Shown here: in pieces, positions 18,817 to 27,282 of the stretch
How the letters are laid out: each line of letters begins with the position of its first letter
How positions within the stretch are numbered: position 1 is the first letter of the stretch
From: Maridesulfovibrio frigidus DSM 17176
GTDB lineage: Bacteria > Desulfobacterota > Desulfovibrionia > Desulfovibrionales > Desulfovibrionaceae
Assembly: GCF_000711735.1 (NCBI RefSeq)
Contig: NZ_JONL01000007.1
Location: forward strand, 218,267-282,266
Direction of reading: 5' to 3'
DNA: 64,000 nt
Translations under genes and position numbers: made by a program
The notes under the pieces: model-generated
The model's database searches: none
What the model was told of the DNA's origin: nothing
Seen by the model: the letters and a program-made list of their open reading frames with translations, nothing else

Positions 18817-19314
18817 TTATTGAAACAAAAACTTATATTGATCCGCGATTTTGTCAGTCGCATTCATCAATTTAGCTGCAGTTGTTTCTACAGTCCTTAA
18901 ATTCACGGTCCCGATGGTTTCACTAAGATAAAATGGAACTACATCCTCGCTCTCAGCAAAAGTCCAAATCACAGCATAAATCGAACCTATTTCAGGGCGT
19001 TCACTAAATTCGCTGCGAGACAACACCTTTATTCTGATAGATTTAAGCGACTTATCAGCAAGCTTAAACAAAACAGATTTCCTAAAGCTTTCCTTTAACT
19101 TTAAGGCCAAAGTGCCGCCCATTTCGTCATCACCAACATGCTCAACAACAATGGCAACTCCATCTTTCTGCTCAGCTTTTTTAACGTCTTTAACGACTAC
19201 AGCAGGCTTAGCTTTAGCGTTTGGAACTTCCTTAGCCTGTTCGGCAAAAGCGTATGAACTGAAACTCAGCAAACTTATTGTAAGTAACGCAAAAATTATT
19301 TTCTTCAACTTCAT
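18817..19314 (-). CDS. Secreted protein of unknown function
   Basis: I do not recognise this family. The 165-residue protein has a clear signal peptide (Lys-rich n-region, hydrophobic core, cleavage near AFA at about residue 24). An Ala/Lys/Val-rich linker follows, then a compact alpha/beta domain (about residues 50-165) containing GTLALKLKESFRKS and YAVIWTFAESEDVVPFYL. It is probably periplasmic. It lies 8 bases after the next unknown gene on the same strand, so they likely form a two-gene unit. Confidence 0.65.
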   Translation of the reverse strand: MKLKKIIFALLTISLLSFSSYAFAEQAKEVPNAKAKPAVVVKDVKKAEQKDGVAIVVEHVGDDEMGGTLALKLKESFRKSVLFKLADKSLKSIRIKVLSRSEFSERPEIGSIYAVIWTFAESEDVVPFYLSETIGTVNLRTVETTAAKLMNATDKIADQYKFLFQ

Positions 19315-19322
19315 ACTCCAAA

Positions 19323-20099
19323 TTAAGATTTCACATTTAACTTTTTCAAAAGATCCTTCACTTCCAATGTTTTATTTGCATATATTTTAGAGCAAAATTT
19401 ACACACAAATGAAGGATTTTTTTCATCAGCAGGAAGATCAGGAAATTCAGGAAAATTAAGCTCTTCAATATTGATCGTCTTAAAAGCCAAGTCGTTATCA
19501 ATTATGGCACATTCCGGACCAACACACCCAGTAATATTTTGTTTTGATGAAGTTTCAGGATCGAGAGATTTTGTAAATTTGAGAACTTCTGACGGAGTGG
19601 AATTCGTATTAACTTTAACTATCTTTGCATTAATATCCTCAGCAAAAAGGTAAAAATCGATCCTGTTTAAGGATCTTATTTTGCGACCATGATCAGCTTT
19701 ACTAGAGGTAACAATCCCATGCATATATTTTTCAACACTATGTGCAAGCTGATGGTAAGCAAGACTCACCCACTTAATGTATTCACCTTTATTTGTGATG
19801 GAAAAAGAAGGTTTGCCAGTGAACTCTGCGGGCTCAGTTTGACTCGGAATATTAAAAATAGAGGGGTCAATTCCCGCACACTTACAGAATTCGCTATACC
19901 CGCCTTCGCCAAGGCAAACATATTGTAACAACGCGCAAGACTTATGAATATCTTCGACTTGATCGAGAAGCTGAGCAGATAAAGACTCAAAATATTCTAA
20001 AGTATCATCAATATCTTTTCTTGCTCCAAAAAAATTAGTGGCCATGTCATTTAAGAATTCGTCAGTTAACGCATTAGATAAATCTTTAAGAGCTGCCAT
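19323..20099 (-). CDS. Unknown protein with C-terminal Cys pairs
   Basis: This 258-residue cytoplasmic protein has no signal or membrane segment. The N-terminal half is mainly helical. Cys pairs CVGPEC and, near the C-terminus, CKFCSKIY suggest one or two metal sites; the last reads like half of a zinc ribbon. ATG at 20099 is chosen over GTG at 20114 because AAGGA lies 7 bases before it. It is followed by the secreted unknown protein. I cannot name a function. Confidence 0.65.
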   Translation of the reverse strand: MAALKDLSNALTDEFLNDMATNFFGARKDIDDTLEYFESLSAQLLDQVEDIHKSCALLQYVCLGEGGYSEFCKCAGIDPSIFNIPSQTEPAEFTGKPSFSITNKGEYIKWVSLAYHQLAHSVEKYMHGIVTSSKADHGRKIRSLNRIDFYLFAEDINAKIVKVNTNSTPSEVLKFTKSLDPETSSKQNITGCVGPECAIIDNDLAFKTINIEELNFPEFPDLPADEKNPSFVCKFCSKIYANKTLEVKDLLKKLNVKS

Positions 20100-20427
20100 T
20101 TTTTCATCCTTCACTGCTATTTCACAATAAAAAGCACATCATTAAAAAATAATAAAACTACCTTAGACAGCAGAATACATACATCAATGCCATTTTGGCA
20201 AAAAAAAACAGAATAGAATTCATTAATTAAACTTGAGAGTGCCATATAATTGCATTATACGCTATTGGCATTAGTCCCGACCAAAAAATTGTTTTGGTTA
20301 GATTATGTTGATATTTTAGCAGATTGAAATACATCATTAATTTGTTTCTGCTTTCTGATATGCTTTACAGGTGATTTTTATTCCAATTAACTCATGAAGT
20401 TATAACCGTAGATATGCTGGAGGGAAT
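20100..20427. other. Divergent intergenic region upstream of the succinyl-CoA synthetase fusion
   Basis: This AT-rich stretch between divergent genes holds no supportable gene or RNA. RBS GGAGGG is at about 20419-20424. Promoters for both sides must lie here, but no convincing promoter or operator stands out. Confidence 0.5.
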
Positions 20428-22518
20428 ATGCTGCTCAATGAACATCTCAGCAAGACACTTCTTAAGGAAGCTGCCGGGATCCCTGTACCTACAGGCGTTA
20501 AAATCACTTTAAAAGACCTTCCAAATCTAGAACCTTACTTTCCTCTTCCATGGATTCTAAAAGCGCAGGTTCCAGTTGGCGGACGTGGGAAAGCAGGAGG
20601 AATCCAAAAAGTAGATTCCCGTGAAGATTACGAAAAGATTGCCCGCGAAATTTTATCTATGGAAATCAAGGGAAACAAAGTTCCGTTCATTAGAGCAGAA
20701 CCAGCTGTTGATATCCGCCAAGAATTTTATCTTTCACTCACCCTTTCACGCCAGCGCCGCAAAGTCATAATGACCGTGGGCCGTGAAGGTGGTGTTGAAA
20801 TCGAAAACATGGGTCCTGACAATCTGCTCGTTCAGGAAATCAGCCTGCCCGGAGGATTACAGCCCAATCAGATCCGCGCCGCTTTTTTCCATATAGGGAT
20901 AGCTAAAGAGCTTTTCGCTGACTTCAGTGGAATTGTCAGCAACCTATATAAATCTATGATTGATTACGGCTTACTACTTGCCGAAATTAACCCACTCGCC
21001 CTTACGGGTTACGGCAAACTCCTTGCCTTAGACGGTAAAATCGAGATGGACGACAACATCGTTGATATCAATCCCGCCTTCGAGAAGTTTTATCAGCCAG
21101 AGCATTCCACCGCCGAAGAAAATATTGCGCGCGATGCTGGAATGAGCTTTGTATCCCTAAAAGGATGGGTAGGACTCATCGCCAACGGCGCAGGTCTCGC
21201 TATGGCGTCAATGGACGCACTCAACTTCTCAGGACTACCTGCGGCGAACTTTCTAGACCTTGGCGGAGCTGCCGACCAGAAAAGAATCGAAACAGCCTTA
21301 GGGTTGCTCTTTAAGGATAAACAGGTCGAAGCGATTTTTATTAACTTGTTCGGTGGGATTCTTTCCTGCGAACTTGTTGCAAAAGCTCTGGTTGCTGCTC
21401 TTGGCGGTAAAGATCTAGAGAAACCGATCGTTGTTCGCATGTCCGGAAACAGCGCGGATGAGGGCCTTAATATTCTAAAAGAGCTAGGCAGTGATAAACT
21501 ACACCGCGCTCATAATATGAATGAGGCAATTGAGATTCTTCGCACGCTAGAGCCTGCAAATACGCCAAAGATTGAGTTTCCAGACCCAATATCAGCAATG
21601 CCCGACTCTACACCGCAGGACATAGGCTATAAATCTTCGTCAATATTTGAGATTGATAAGGACACACCAATTCTCGTTCAGGGAATAACGGGACAAGAAG
21701 GACGACTGCACACGCGGTTAATGCTCGAATACGGCAGCAACATCGTTGCCGGAGTTACCCCGTTTAAAGGCGGTCAGGAAGTTCTAGGCGTACCTGTATA
21801 CAACAGCATTAAGGAAGCACAGCTTCATCATAAAATTGGCGCATCAATAATTTTTGTTCCGCCAAAGCTGGCAACTGACGCAATACTCGAAGCCGCATCC
21901 TGCGAAATTCCGTGGGTTATATGTATAACCGAAGGCATTGTTCAGAGTTCTATGCTTAATGTTCTTGAACAGATCAAAGGCGGCAAAACCAGAGTAGTCG
22001 GTCCCAATACTCCCGGCCTGATTGTACCCGGCCAGACAAAAATTGGTATTTTACCGACAACTCCATTCTCACCCGGCCCTGTCGCCGTTCTTTCACGAAG
22101 CGGGACCCTGACATATGAAGTTGCTGATCGCTTAAATCAGGTTGGTATAGGCCAATCACTAAGCGTAGGCATTGGCGGAGACTCCTACATCGGAACAACT
22201 TTTGCGGATATGTTTGAGATGCTTCGCAATCATGATGAAACCAAGGCTGTGATGGTTTTAGGTGAAATTGGCGGAACCGCTGAGCAGGATTTAGCTGACT
22301 ACGTAATTGAAACAGGATTTGACAAACCCGTACTTTCCTTTATTGCTGGGCAGACCGCGCCTCCCGGGAAACGTCTCGGACATGCCGGTGCTATTTTGCA
22401 GGAAGGAACCGGAGTTCAAGGCAAGCTGGAAAAAATGCGTTCAGCAGGCTTCACAGTCTGTCCAAGCCTTGAATCAATTGCACAGCTCACAGCGGACGCT
22501 CTCGGAATCAAAATATAG
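20428..22518 (+). CDS. Fused succinyl-CoA synthetase (beta-alpha, SucC-SucD)
   Basis: Succinyl-CoA synthetase couples succinyl-CoA cleavage to NTP formation in the TCA cycle. Here both subunits form one 696-residue chain. The beta half comes first: ATP-grasp with KAQVPVGGRGKAGGI near residues 45-60, EINPLAL, FLDLGGAAD, and INLFGGILSCE. A linker at about 375-400 leads to the alpha half: CoA-binding ILVQGITGQEG, VAGVTPFKGGQ, GPNTPGLI, and the phosphohistidine motif GKRLGHAGAI near residue 650. A related ADP-forming acyl-CoA synthetase is possible, as such enzymes share this fold. It overlaps the glycosyltransferase start by one base. Confidence 0.87.
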   Translation: MLLNEHLSKTLLKEAAGIPVPTGVKITLKDLPNLEPYFPLPWILKAQVPVGGRGKAGGIQKVDSREDYEKIAREILSMEIKGNKVPFIRAEPAVDIRQEFYLSLTLSRQRRKVIMTVGREGGVEIENMGPDNLLVQEISLPGGLQPNQIRAAFFHIGIAKELFADFSGIVSNLYKSMIDYGLLLAEINPLALTGYGKLLALDGKIEMDDNIVDINPAFEKFYQPEHSTAEENIARDAGMSFVSLKGWVGLIANGAGLAMASMDALNFSGLPAANFLDLGGAADQKRIETALGLLFKDKQVEAIFINLFGGILSCELVAKALVAALGGKDLEKPIVVRMSGNSADEGLNILKELGSDKLHRAHNMNEAIEILRTLEPANTPKIEFPDPISAMPDSTPQDIGYKSSSIFEIDKDTPILVQGITGQEGRLHTRLMLEYGSNIVAGVTPFKGGQEVLGVPVYNSIKEAQLHHKIGASIIFVPPKLATDAILEAASCEIPWVICITEGIVQSSMLNVLEQIKGGKTRVVGPNTPGLIVPGQTKIGILPTTPFSPGPVAVLSRSGTLTYEVADRLNQVGIGQSLSVGIGGDSYIGTTFADMFEMLRNHDETKAVMVLGEIGGTAEQDLADYVIETGFDKPVLSFIAGQTAPPGKRLGHAGAILQEGTGVQGKLEKMRSAGFTVCPSLESIAQLTADALGIKI

Positions 22519-23609
22519 TGAATAAAAACGTTTGTTTTTTTAATAGCAATAAAGCCTGGGGCGGCGGGGAAAAGTGGAATCACCATTTTTCCCTGCTCCT
22601 TCGGGACAAAGGTTATAATGTTTTTGTGGTAACAAACCACGAATCAGAACTTAAAAACCGCCTGACAAATGAGCCGGGAATAACTCTTCATAGCGAATCA
22701 ATCGGCAATCTTTCCTTTCTAAATCCCGCAACAATGTTGCGTCTTAAATCATTTTTTAAGCAAAACAAGATTAAAACTCTCGTTACCGCCTTGCCCTCTG
22801 ACATAAAAAGTGGCGGAATAGCTGCAAAGTTAGCGGGTGTTTCTAAGGTAATTTATCGCCGCGGAATTGCTGTTCCAGTTAAAGATTCACTCCTTAACAG
22901 GTTCATATTTTCAACAATAATTGACCGTTTAATAGTAAATTCGCTTGAAACAAAACGTACCGTACTCGCCAATAACCCAGCCCTTATTGAAGAATCTAAG
23001 ATCAGACAAATATACAATGGTTTTGATGTTGCAGAATACGATAAGCAGGAATCCTCACCACTATATGACAAAGAAGATGATGAAATTGTCATCGGAAATG
23101 CAGCAAGACTAACTGTCCAGAAGGGACAAAATTTTCTTATTGAAGCTGCCGAAATACTTAAAAAGAAAGATCTAAACTTTCGTATTTTAATAGCTGGAAA
23201 AGGTGAAATGGAAGAGGATCTTAAAGACTACGCCGAGGAACTGGACGTCTCTGATGTCGTTACGTTTGTAGGCTTTGTCGATGATATGAAGTCATTTCAT
23301 GAATCGCAGGACATATTCTGTCTGCCATCACTATGGGAAGGGTTCGGATATGTGCTAGTTGAAGCAATGACCCTTGAAAAGCCTGTTGTCGGGTTCGAAA
23401 TCAGCTCAAACCCTGAAGTAGTGAACAATAACAAGACAGGTCTTCTAGTGCCTCCCCGCGATGTAAAATCACTTGCGGCAGCCCTTGAATTACTCATTCG
23501 CGATGAAAAATTACGCACTAAAATGGGAAAGTTTGGAAGGGAAAGAGTGCTTAATAAATTTAATACGCCACTTGTTTTAGGAAAATTAATCGACGTAATT
23601 GAAGAATAA
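22518..23609 (+). CDS. GT4-type glycosyltransferase
   Basis: This is a retaining GT-B glycosyltransferase. The 363-residue product has an N-terminal acceptor domain (NSNKAWGGGEKW) and the C-terminal donor domain with VGFVDDMKSFH and FCLPSLWEGFGYVLVEAM, including the E-x7-E type motif EGFGYVLVE. The start is GTG, overlapping the stop of the preceding gene (TAGTG), so it is probably coupled to it although metabolically unrelated. It likely acts in LPS or capsule assembly at the cytoplasmic membrane; donor and acceptor are unknown. Confidence 0.87.
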   Translation: MNKNVCFFNSNKAWGGGEKWNHHFSLLLRDKGYNVFVVTNHESELKNRLTNEPGITLHSESIGNLSFLNPATMLRLKSFFKQNKIKTLVTALPSDIKSGGIAAKLAGVSKVIYRRGIAVPVKDSLLNRFIFSTIIDRLIVNSLETKRTVLANNPALIEESKIRQIYNGFDVAEYDKQESSPLYDKEDDEIVIGNAARLTVQKGQNFLIEAAEILKKKDLNFRILIAGKGEMEEDLKDYAEELDVSDVVTFVGFVDDMKSFHESQDIFCLPSLWEGFGYVLVEAMTLEKPVVGFEISSNPEVVNNNKTGLLVPPRDVKSLAAALELLIRDEKLRTKMGKFGRERVLNKFNTPLVLGKLIDVIEE

Positions 23610-23616
23610 TCTACCG

Positions 23617-24066
23617 CTAAAATTCTTTATCCAGCAATAAATGAGAGAAATACCCCGTCACAAAAGCCACATAATATGGAAGTAAAGTTGGAAAAGGCTG
23701 ACCGTAGACATAGTATGGCAGCAAAAGCATAGGCATAGGAACAAGCAACATTGCCCACCATGTGTGAGTCCAACCGCGATGAGCACTTACCCCCGGCAGC
23801 ATTGCCAAAACTCCCAGATAGGCTGCCCACTGGAACTCTTTGAAATAAATCAGTGTCAGAGAAAGAATCAACATTCCTGAATAATAAATCCTTTTCCCTT
23901 TTGAATCCGTATCAATATCAGGAAAAAGTGCGCCCAGAATACTCAGCACAATCAAAACTGTAAGCTGTTGCGGCTCAATAATATACCACCCGACATTCAC
24001 TAGCATCAAAAGCACTAGTAATCCGGCAACAATTGATCCACCTATATGAACTTTATATCCAGGCAT
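23617..24066 (-). CDS. YdjM-like integral membrane protein (putative metal-dependent hydrolase)
   Basis: This small membrane protein of 149 residues has about four TM segments and conserved polar motifs: HIGGSIVAG near the start, GALFPDIDTDSKGK and HRGWTHTWW. These His/Asp residues define the YdjM/DUF457 family, annotated as putative membrane-bound metal-dependent hydrolases. The activity is unproven. ATG at 24066 with GAAGGG seven bases upstream is preferred over TTG at 24072. It converges with the glycosyltransferase gene, 7 bases apart. Confidence 0.8.
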   Translation of the reverse strand: MPGYKVHIGGSIVAGLLVLLMLVNVGWYIIEPQQLTVLIVLSILGALFPDIDTDSKGKRIYYSGMLILSLTLIYFKEFQWAAYLGVLAMLPGVSAHRGWTHTWWAMLLVPMPMLLLPYYVYGQPFPTLLPYYVAFVTGYFSHLLLDKEF

Positions 24067-24109
24067 TTTCAACCCTTCTGATTTCTGCTGTTAGTAATTT
24101 CATGCACAA

Positions 24110-24143
24110 AAAAAGTGCCTCTCCATAAGGAAAGGCACTTTAA
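24110..24143 (-). terminator. Rho-independent terminator after the suf operon
   Basis: On the minus strand AAGTGCCTTTCC pairs with GGAGAGGCACTT (one mismatch) and is followed by TTTTTTT. It ends the sufC-sufB transcript just before the YdjM-like gene. Confidence 0.88.
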
Positions 24144-24165
24144 TAATAACTATATTAACCGTCAA

Positions 24166-25326
24166 TTACATAGCATCGCTTGAATCAAGCTCAGCAATCT
24201 GCTTGTCAATTTCAATCTGGAGCTTTTTAGGAAGTCCCATGTCATCGACATTAAGGAATCCACGTACAATCGTTGAAGTAGCTTCTTCTTCATCCATTCC
24301 GCGAGCCATGAGGTATTCGATCTCTTCTTGAGCAATCTTACCTACAGCCGCTTCATGAGAAAGCTCTACGCCTTCAACAGTAGCTTCCAGTTCAGGAATA
24401 GCATGAATGATCCCGCCGCCGAGAAGTAGTCCCTGACACTCAAGATGTCCGCGTGCAGGTGCAAAATTACCCTGAATATGACCACGGGAAATAATTGTTC
24501 CACCAGTAGTAATAGTACGGGAAATAATCTCGCCACGTGTATTTGGCGCATTCATAATAATACGGGTTCCAGTATCAATATGGGAACCTTCGGGTGCAAC
24601 CAAAACAGAGTTAAAGCGAGCAACAGCGCCCTCACCATTTAGGAAAATGGTCGGGTAAGATTGAACATCTTTGACCTTTTTGAGCAGTACGTAGTTATTT
24701 AAAAGGACTCCGCCTTCTTCAACAACTCCGACAGTTCTAGGACGAACAGTAACGTTTTCGCCCCAGTTATGAACCATTGTGAAGGTCAGCTTGCCGCCCT
24801 TCTTAATGTAAATTTCGGAGATACCGAAATGAGCTCCAGTAAATTCACCATGTGCAGCAGCACATCCGGTAATAATCTGAAGTTCAGAATCTTCTTCCAC
24901 AACGATAATGTTGTGAATATTCTGACCAGACTGCTCAGCCTTAAGAAAAAGACAAGACTGCACAGGAGCTTTAATCTTTGCTCCTTTTTTAGTGCGCACA
25001 AAATAACCACCGTGAAGATTTTCAGCAGCAGACTTTGTGAACTCATCTTTATCTTTATCAACAAGGTTGAAATAATAATCAGGGAGGCCGTCATATTTTT
25101 CTAGAGCCTTTTTGATATCCATAACTTCAACGTCTTTATTGGTTGAACCACAATGAACGTTGGAATGGTCTACCTGCAAAAAAGTTCCGCTGGTTTCTTC
25201 GCTATCCACATCAACACCAGCCATAAGCAGCTGTTCTTTATCTTCCGCATTAAGGGTAGACAAATCAGCTACGGCATCGTGTTCAAGGCCATCAAATTTA
25301 TATAAATTGAGATCGACTTTTTTCAT
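24166..25326 (-). CDS. sufB: SufB/SufD-family Fe-S scaffold protein
   Basis: This protein forms the scaffold complex with the SufC ATPase on which Fe-S clusters are built. The 386-residue product has the right-handed beta-helix core of the SufB/SufD family: IITGCAAAHGEFTGAHFG, TFTMVHNWGENV, TRIIMNAPNTRGEIISRT and GHLECQGLLL. It ends with the helical region EEIEYLMARGMDEEEATSTIVRGF. It is shorter than E. coli SufB (about 495). Only this one SufB/D protein and sufC are present, without sufA, sufS, sufE or sufU. That matches the minimal SufCB (SMS-like) arrangement of anaerobes. Confidence 0.88.
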   Translation of the reverse strand: MKKVDLNLYKFDGLEHDAVADLSTLNAEDKEQLLMAGVDVDSEETSGTFLQVDHSNVHCGSTNKDVEVMDIKKALEKYDGLPDYYFNLVDKDKDEFTKSAAENLHGGYFVRTKKGAKIKAPVQSCLFLKAEQSGQNIHNIIVVEEDSELQIITGCAAAHGEFTGAHFGISEIYIKKGGKLTFTMVHNWGENVTVRPRTVGVVEEGGVLLNNYVLLKKVKDVQSYPTIFLNGEGAVARFNSVLVAPEGSHIDTGTRIIMNAPNTRGEIISRTITTGGTIISRGHIQGNFAPARGHLECQGLLLGGGIIHAIPELEATVEGVELSHEAAVGKIAQEEIEYLMARGMDEEEATSTIVRGFLNVDDMGLPKKLQIEIDKQIAELDSSDAM

Positions 25327-25352
25327 AATATTTCTCCGTGGAGTTTATGCTT

Positions 25353-26114
25353 CTACTTCAAGCACTTAACGCATTCTTGGTATCCATATTTGCGAATATG
25401 TTCCAGAATGTCGCGAGGTCTGGCTTCACAGCAGAGATGTCCGTTGTAAAGAACCTGTCCACGGTCAGCGTTAATGTAGTCGAGAATATGTCCTGTATGC
25501 GTGATAATAAGCCCGCATGTGCTAGAGCCTCTTTCTTTTTGCTCTTTCATGCTCAGATCTAGATTAGGGCGAATTTCCCCGTCTAGAAGCGTGCGAACCA
25601 TTTCACCGATAAGGTGCATGTTTTCGAGATCGACACCGGATTCAGGTTCATCAAAAAGAACCATGCCCGGATTTTGAGCCATCAATTGAAGCAGCTCGGA
25701 CCGTTTGATTTCACCACCGGAAAAACCGGAGTTGATATCGCGATCAAGAAAGGTTTCCATATTAACTTTCTTAGCTAGCCCTTCAACATCAACCTTAGAG
25801 CCATTTCCACACATTTCAACTAAATGTCTGGTTTTAAGTCCATGGATGGTTGGGGGGCGCTGGAAAGACATGCCGACACCAAGGCGAGCACGTTCATATA
25901 TAGGAGCGTAAGTAATATCTTCGCCCTTAAATGTAATTTTACCTTTAGTTACCGTATAATTGCTGAACCCCATAAGAGTCATGAGCAATGAGGTCTTACC
26001 GGAACCGTTAGGTCCGAAAAGAATAAAGGTTTCCCCTTCTTTTATATGTAGGTCGAGGCCTTTGATGACCTCCTTGTCGCCAATACTGACGTGCAAGTCT
26101 TCTATCTTAAGCAT
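25353..26114 (-). CDS. sufC: SufC-type ABC ATPase of Fe-S cluster assembly
   Basis: SufC is a soluble ABC ATPase that drives conformational change of the SufB/D scaffold. The 253-residue product has Walker A GPNGSGKT (residues 34-41), the Q-loop MSFQRPP, signature SGGE, Walker B MVLFDEPESGVD, and the switch His in ITHTGHIL. GVD in place of the usual SGLD and the FQRPP loop fit the SufC family. It is the first gene of a two-gene operon with sufB 26 bases later. RBS GAGGG lies before the ATG. Confidence 0.92.
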   Translation of the reverse strand: MLKIEDLHVSIGDKEVIKGLDLHIKEGETFILFGPNGSGKTSLLMTLMGFSNYTVTKGKITFKGEDITYAPIYERARLGVGMSFQRPPTIHGLKTRHLVEMCGNGSKVDVEGLAKKVNMETFLDRDINSGFSGGEIKRSELLQLMAQNPGMVLFDEPESGVDLENMHLIGEMVRTLLDGEIRPNLDLSMKEQKERGSSTCGLIITHTGHILDYINADRGQVLYNGHLCCEARPRDILEHIRKYGYQECVKCLK

Positions 26115-26493
26115 TGAGTTCCCTCACTTTACAAACGAAATGTCATACATTTTTAATTTATCTAATTAAGTTCGTTCCAAGAGCTAATAAAATAAGCTTT
26201 TCAAGTCCAGAATAAAAATTATTTATCACTTGCGACCAATAATACCGTAGACTTATATTTAATGAGTTTATTTAAATACCAAAGAGGTATAGAATTCCGC
26301 TCGTTGCAAGCCTTAATGAATCATCTCAGCTGTGAAGTAAATATCTCTAACCTGTTTTCATACAGTATTAAAAATGGGCATGACCAAAAAAAAGTCAAGG
26401 AATTAAAAACAAAAACTCAACTTTTACTCATAGAAAGATTTACTTAAGCGAAAAATATGACTAATTTGAATCTTCACTTTTAGGAGAAAAAAT
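26115..26493. other. Divergent intergenic region between sufC and the Smr gene
   Basis: This 379-base AT-rich region has no supported gene. A 61-codon open frame at 26262-26447 lacks a ribosome-binding site and a recognisable product. The promoters of sufC and the Smr gene must be here, but I see no clear operator such as an Rrf2/IscR-type palindrome. Confidence 0.5.
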
Positions 26494-27243
26494 ATGGCAA
26501 AAAATAAAGTTAAGACTCTTGCGGATCTAAAAACATTAAAGTTTAAAGATGATAAAAAAGAAAAAAGCGGCGACCCTAAAATGCCTAAATCTGTACAAAA
26601 GGTTTTAGACGCTATTAATAAAAAACCTGAACCCATGGCTGAATCTGACCCTGAAGAGATTCCTATTGCGGAAGAGATGGCGTTCATGAATGCCATGTCC
26701 GGAGTTGAGCGCATAGAAAGTTCAGTTGTGAAGGTTGAACGAACTATGCCAGTTACGGCGGTCCATTGTACTGACGAAAATGGCAATGCATATCGGAACA
26801 ATCTCGTTGCTGGCAATGTCGAATTTGAACTTGATTACTCAGAAGAGTTCATGTTCGGTCATGTCTGCGGGATTGATGCAAAGATTTATCAGAAACTGAA
26901 AGCCGGTTCCTATAGCAACGAATCGCGCATTGATCTTCATGGAATGACTTCGGATCAGGCATTTGATAATCTAATGTTTTTCATAAGAGAATCCTACCTT
27001 CATGGGTGCAGGTGCGTGCTTGCTGTTACTGGAAAAGGTAAAAATTCTCCGGGCGGACAGTCTGTTCTCAAAAGAGAAATTCAAGGCTGGCTGACTCGCG
27101 ATCCTTTCCGCCGTGTTGTGTTAGCATTTTGTACTGCTCAGCCCAAAGATGGCGGAGCCGGTGCAGTTTATATCCTCCTGCGCAGCCAAAAGAAAGCGAA
27201 GGACAAAGTTACGTGGGATAAGGGAATCAATTGGGACAAATAA
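26494..27243 (+). CDS. Smr-domain protein
   Basis: The 249-residue protein has a Lys-rich N-terminus, a less conserved middle, and a C-terminal Smr domain (about residues 140-230). The signature motifs are RIDLHGMTSDQAF and VTGKGKNSPGGQSVLKREI, then VVLAFCTAQPKDGGAGAVYILL. Smr domains bind or nick nucleic acids, and several are RNA endonucleases in ribosome rescue. A preceding AGGAG RBS supports the start. The following STAS-containing gene begins 39 bases later and may be co-transcribed. Confidence 0.88.
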   Translation: MAKNKVKTLADLKTLKFKDDKKEKSGDPKMPKSVQKVLDAINKKPEPMAESDPEEIPIAEEMAFMNAMSGVERIESSVVKVERTMPVTAVHCTDENGNAYRNNLVAGNVEFELDYSEEFMFGHVCGIDAKIYQKLKAGSYSNESRIDLHGMTSDQAFDNLMFFIRESYLHGCRCVLAVTGKGKNSPGGQSVLKREIQGWLTRDPFRRVVLAFCTAQPKDGGAGAVYILLRSQKKAKDKVTWDKGINWDK

Positions 27244-27282
27244 ACGTTTCCTGTTCTGTTTCGGCGCAAAATGAGGATGTAA

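Noticed and set aside
26262..26447. 61-codon open frame between sufC and the Smr gene
   Set aside because: No ribosome-binding site and no family pattern; it fills a divergent promoter region.
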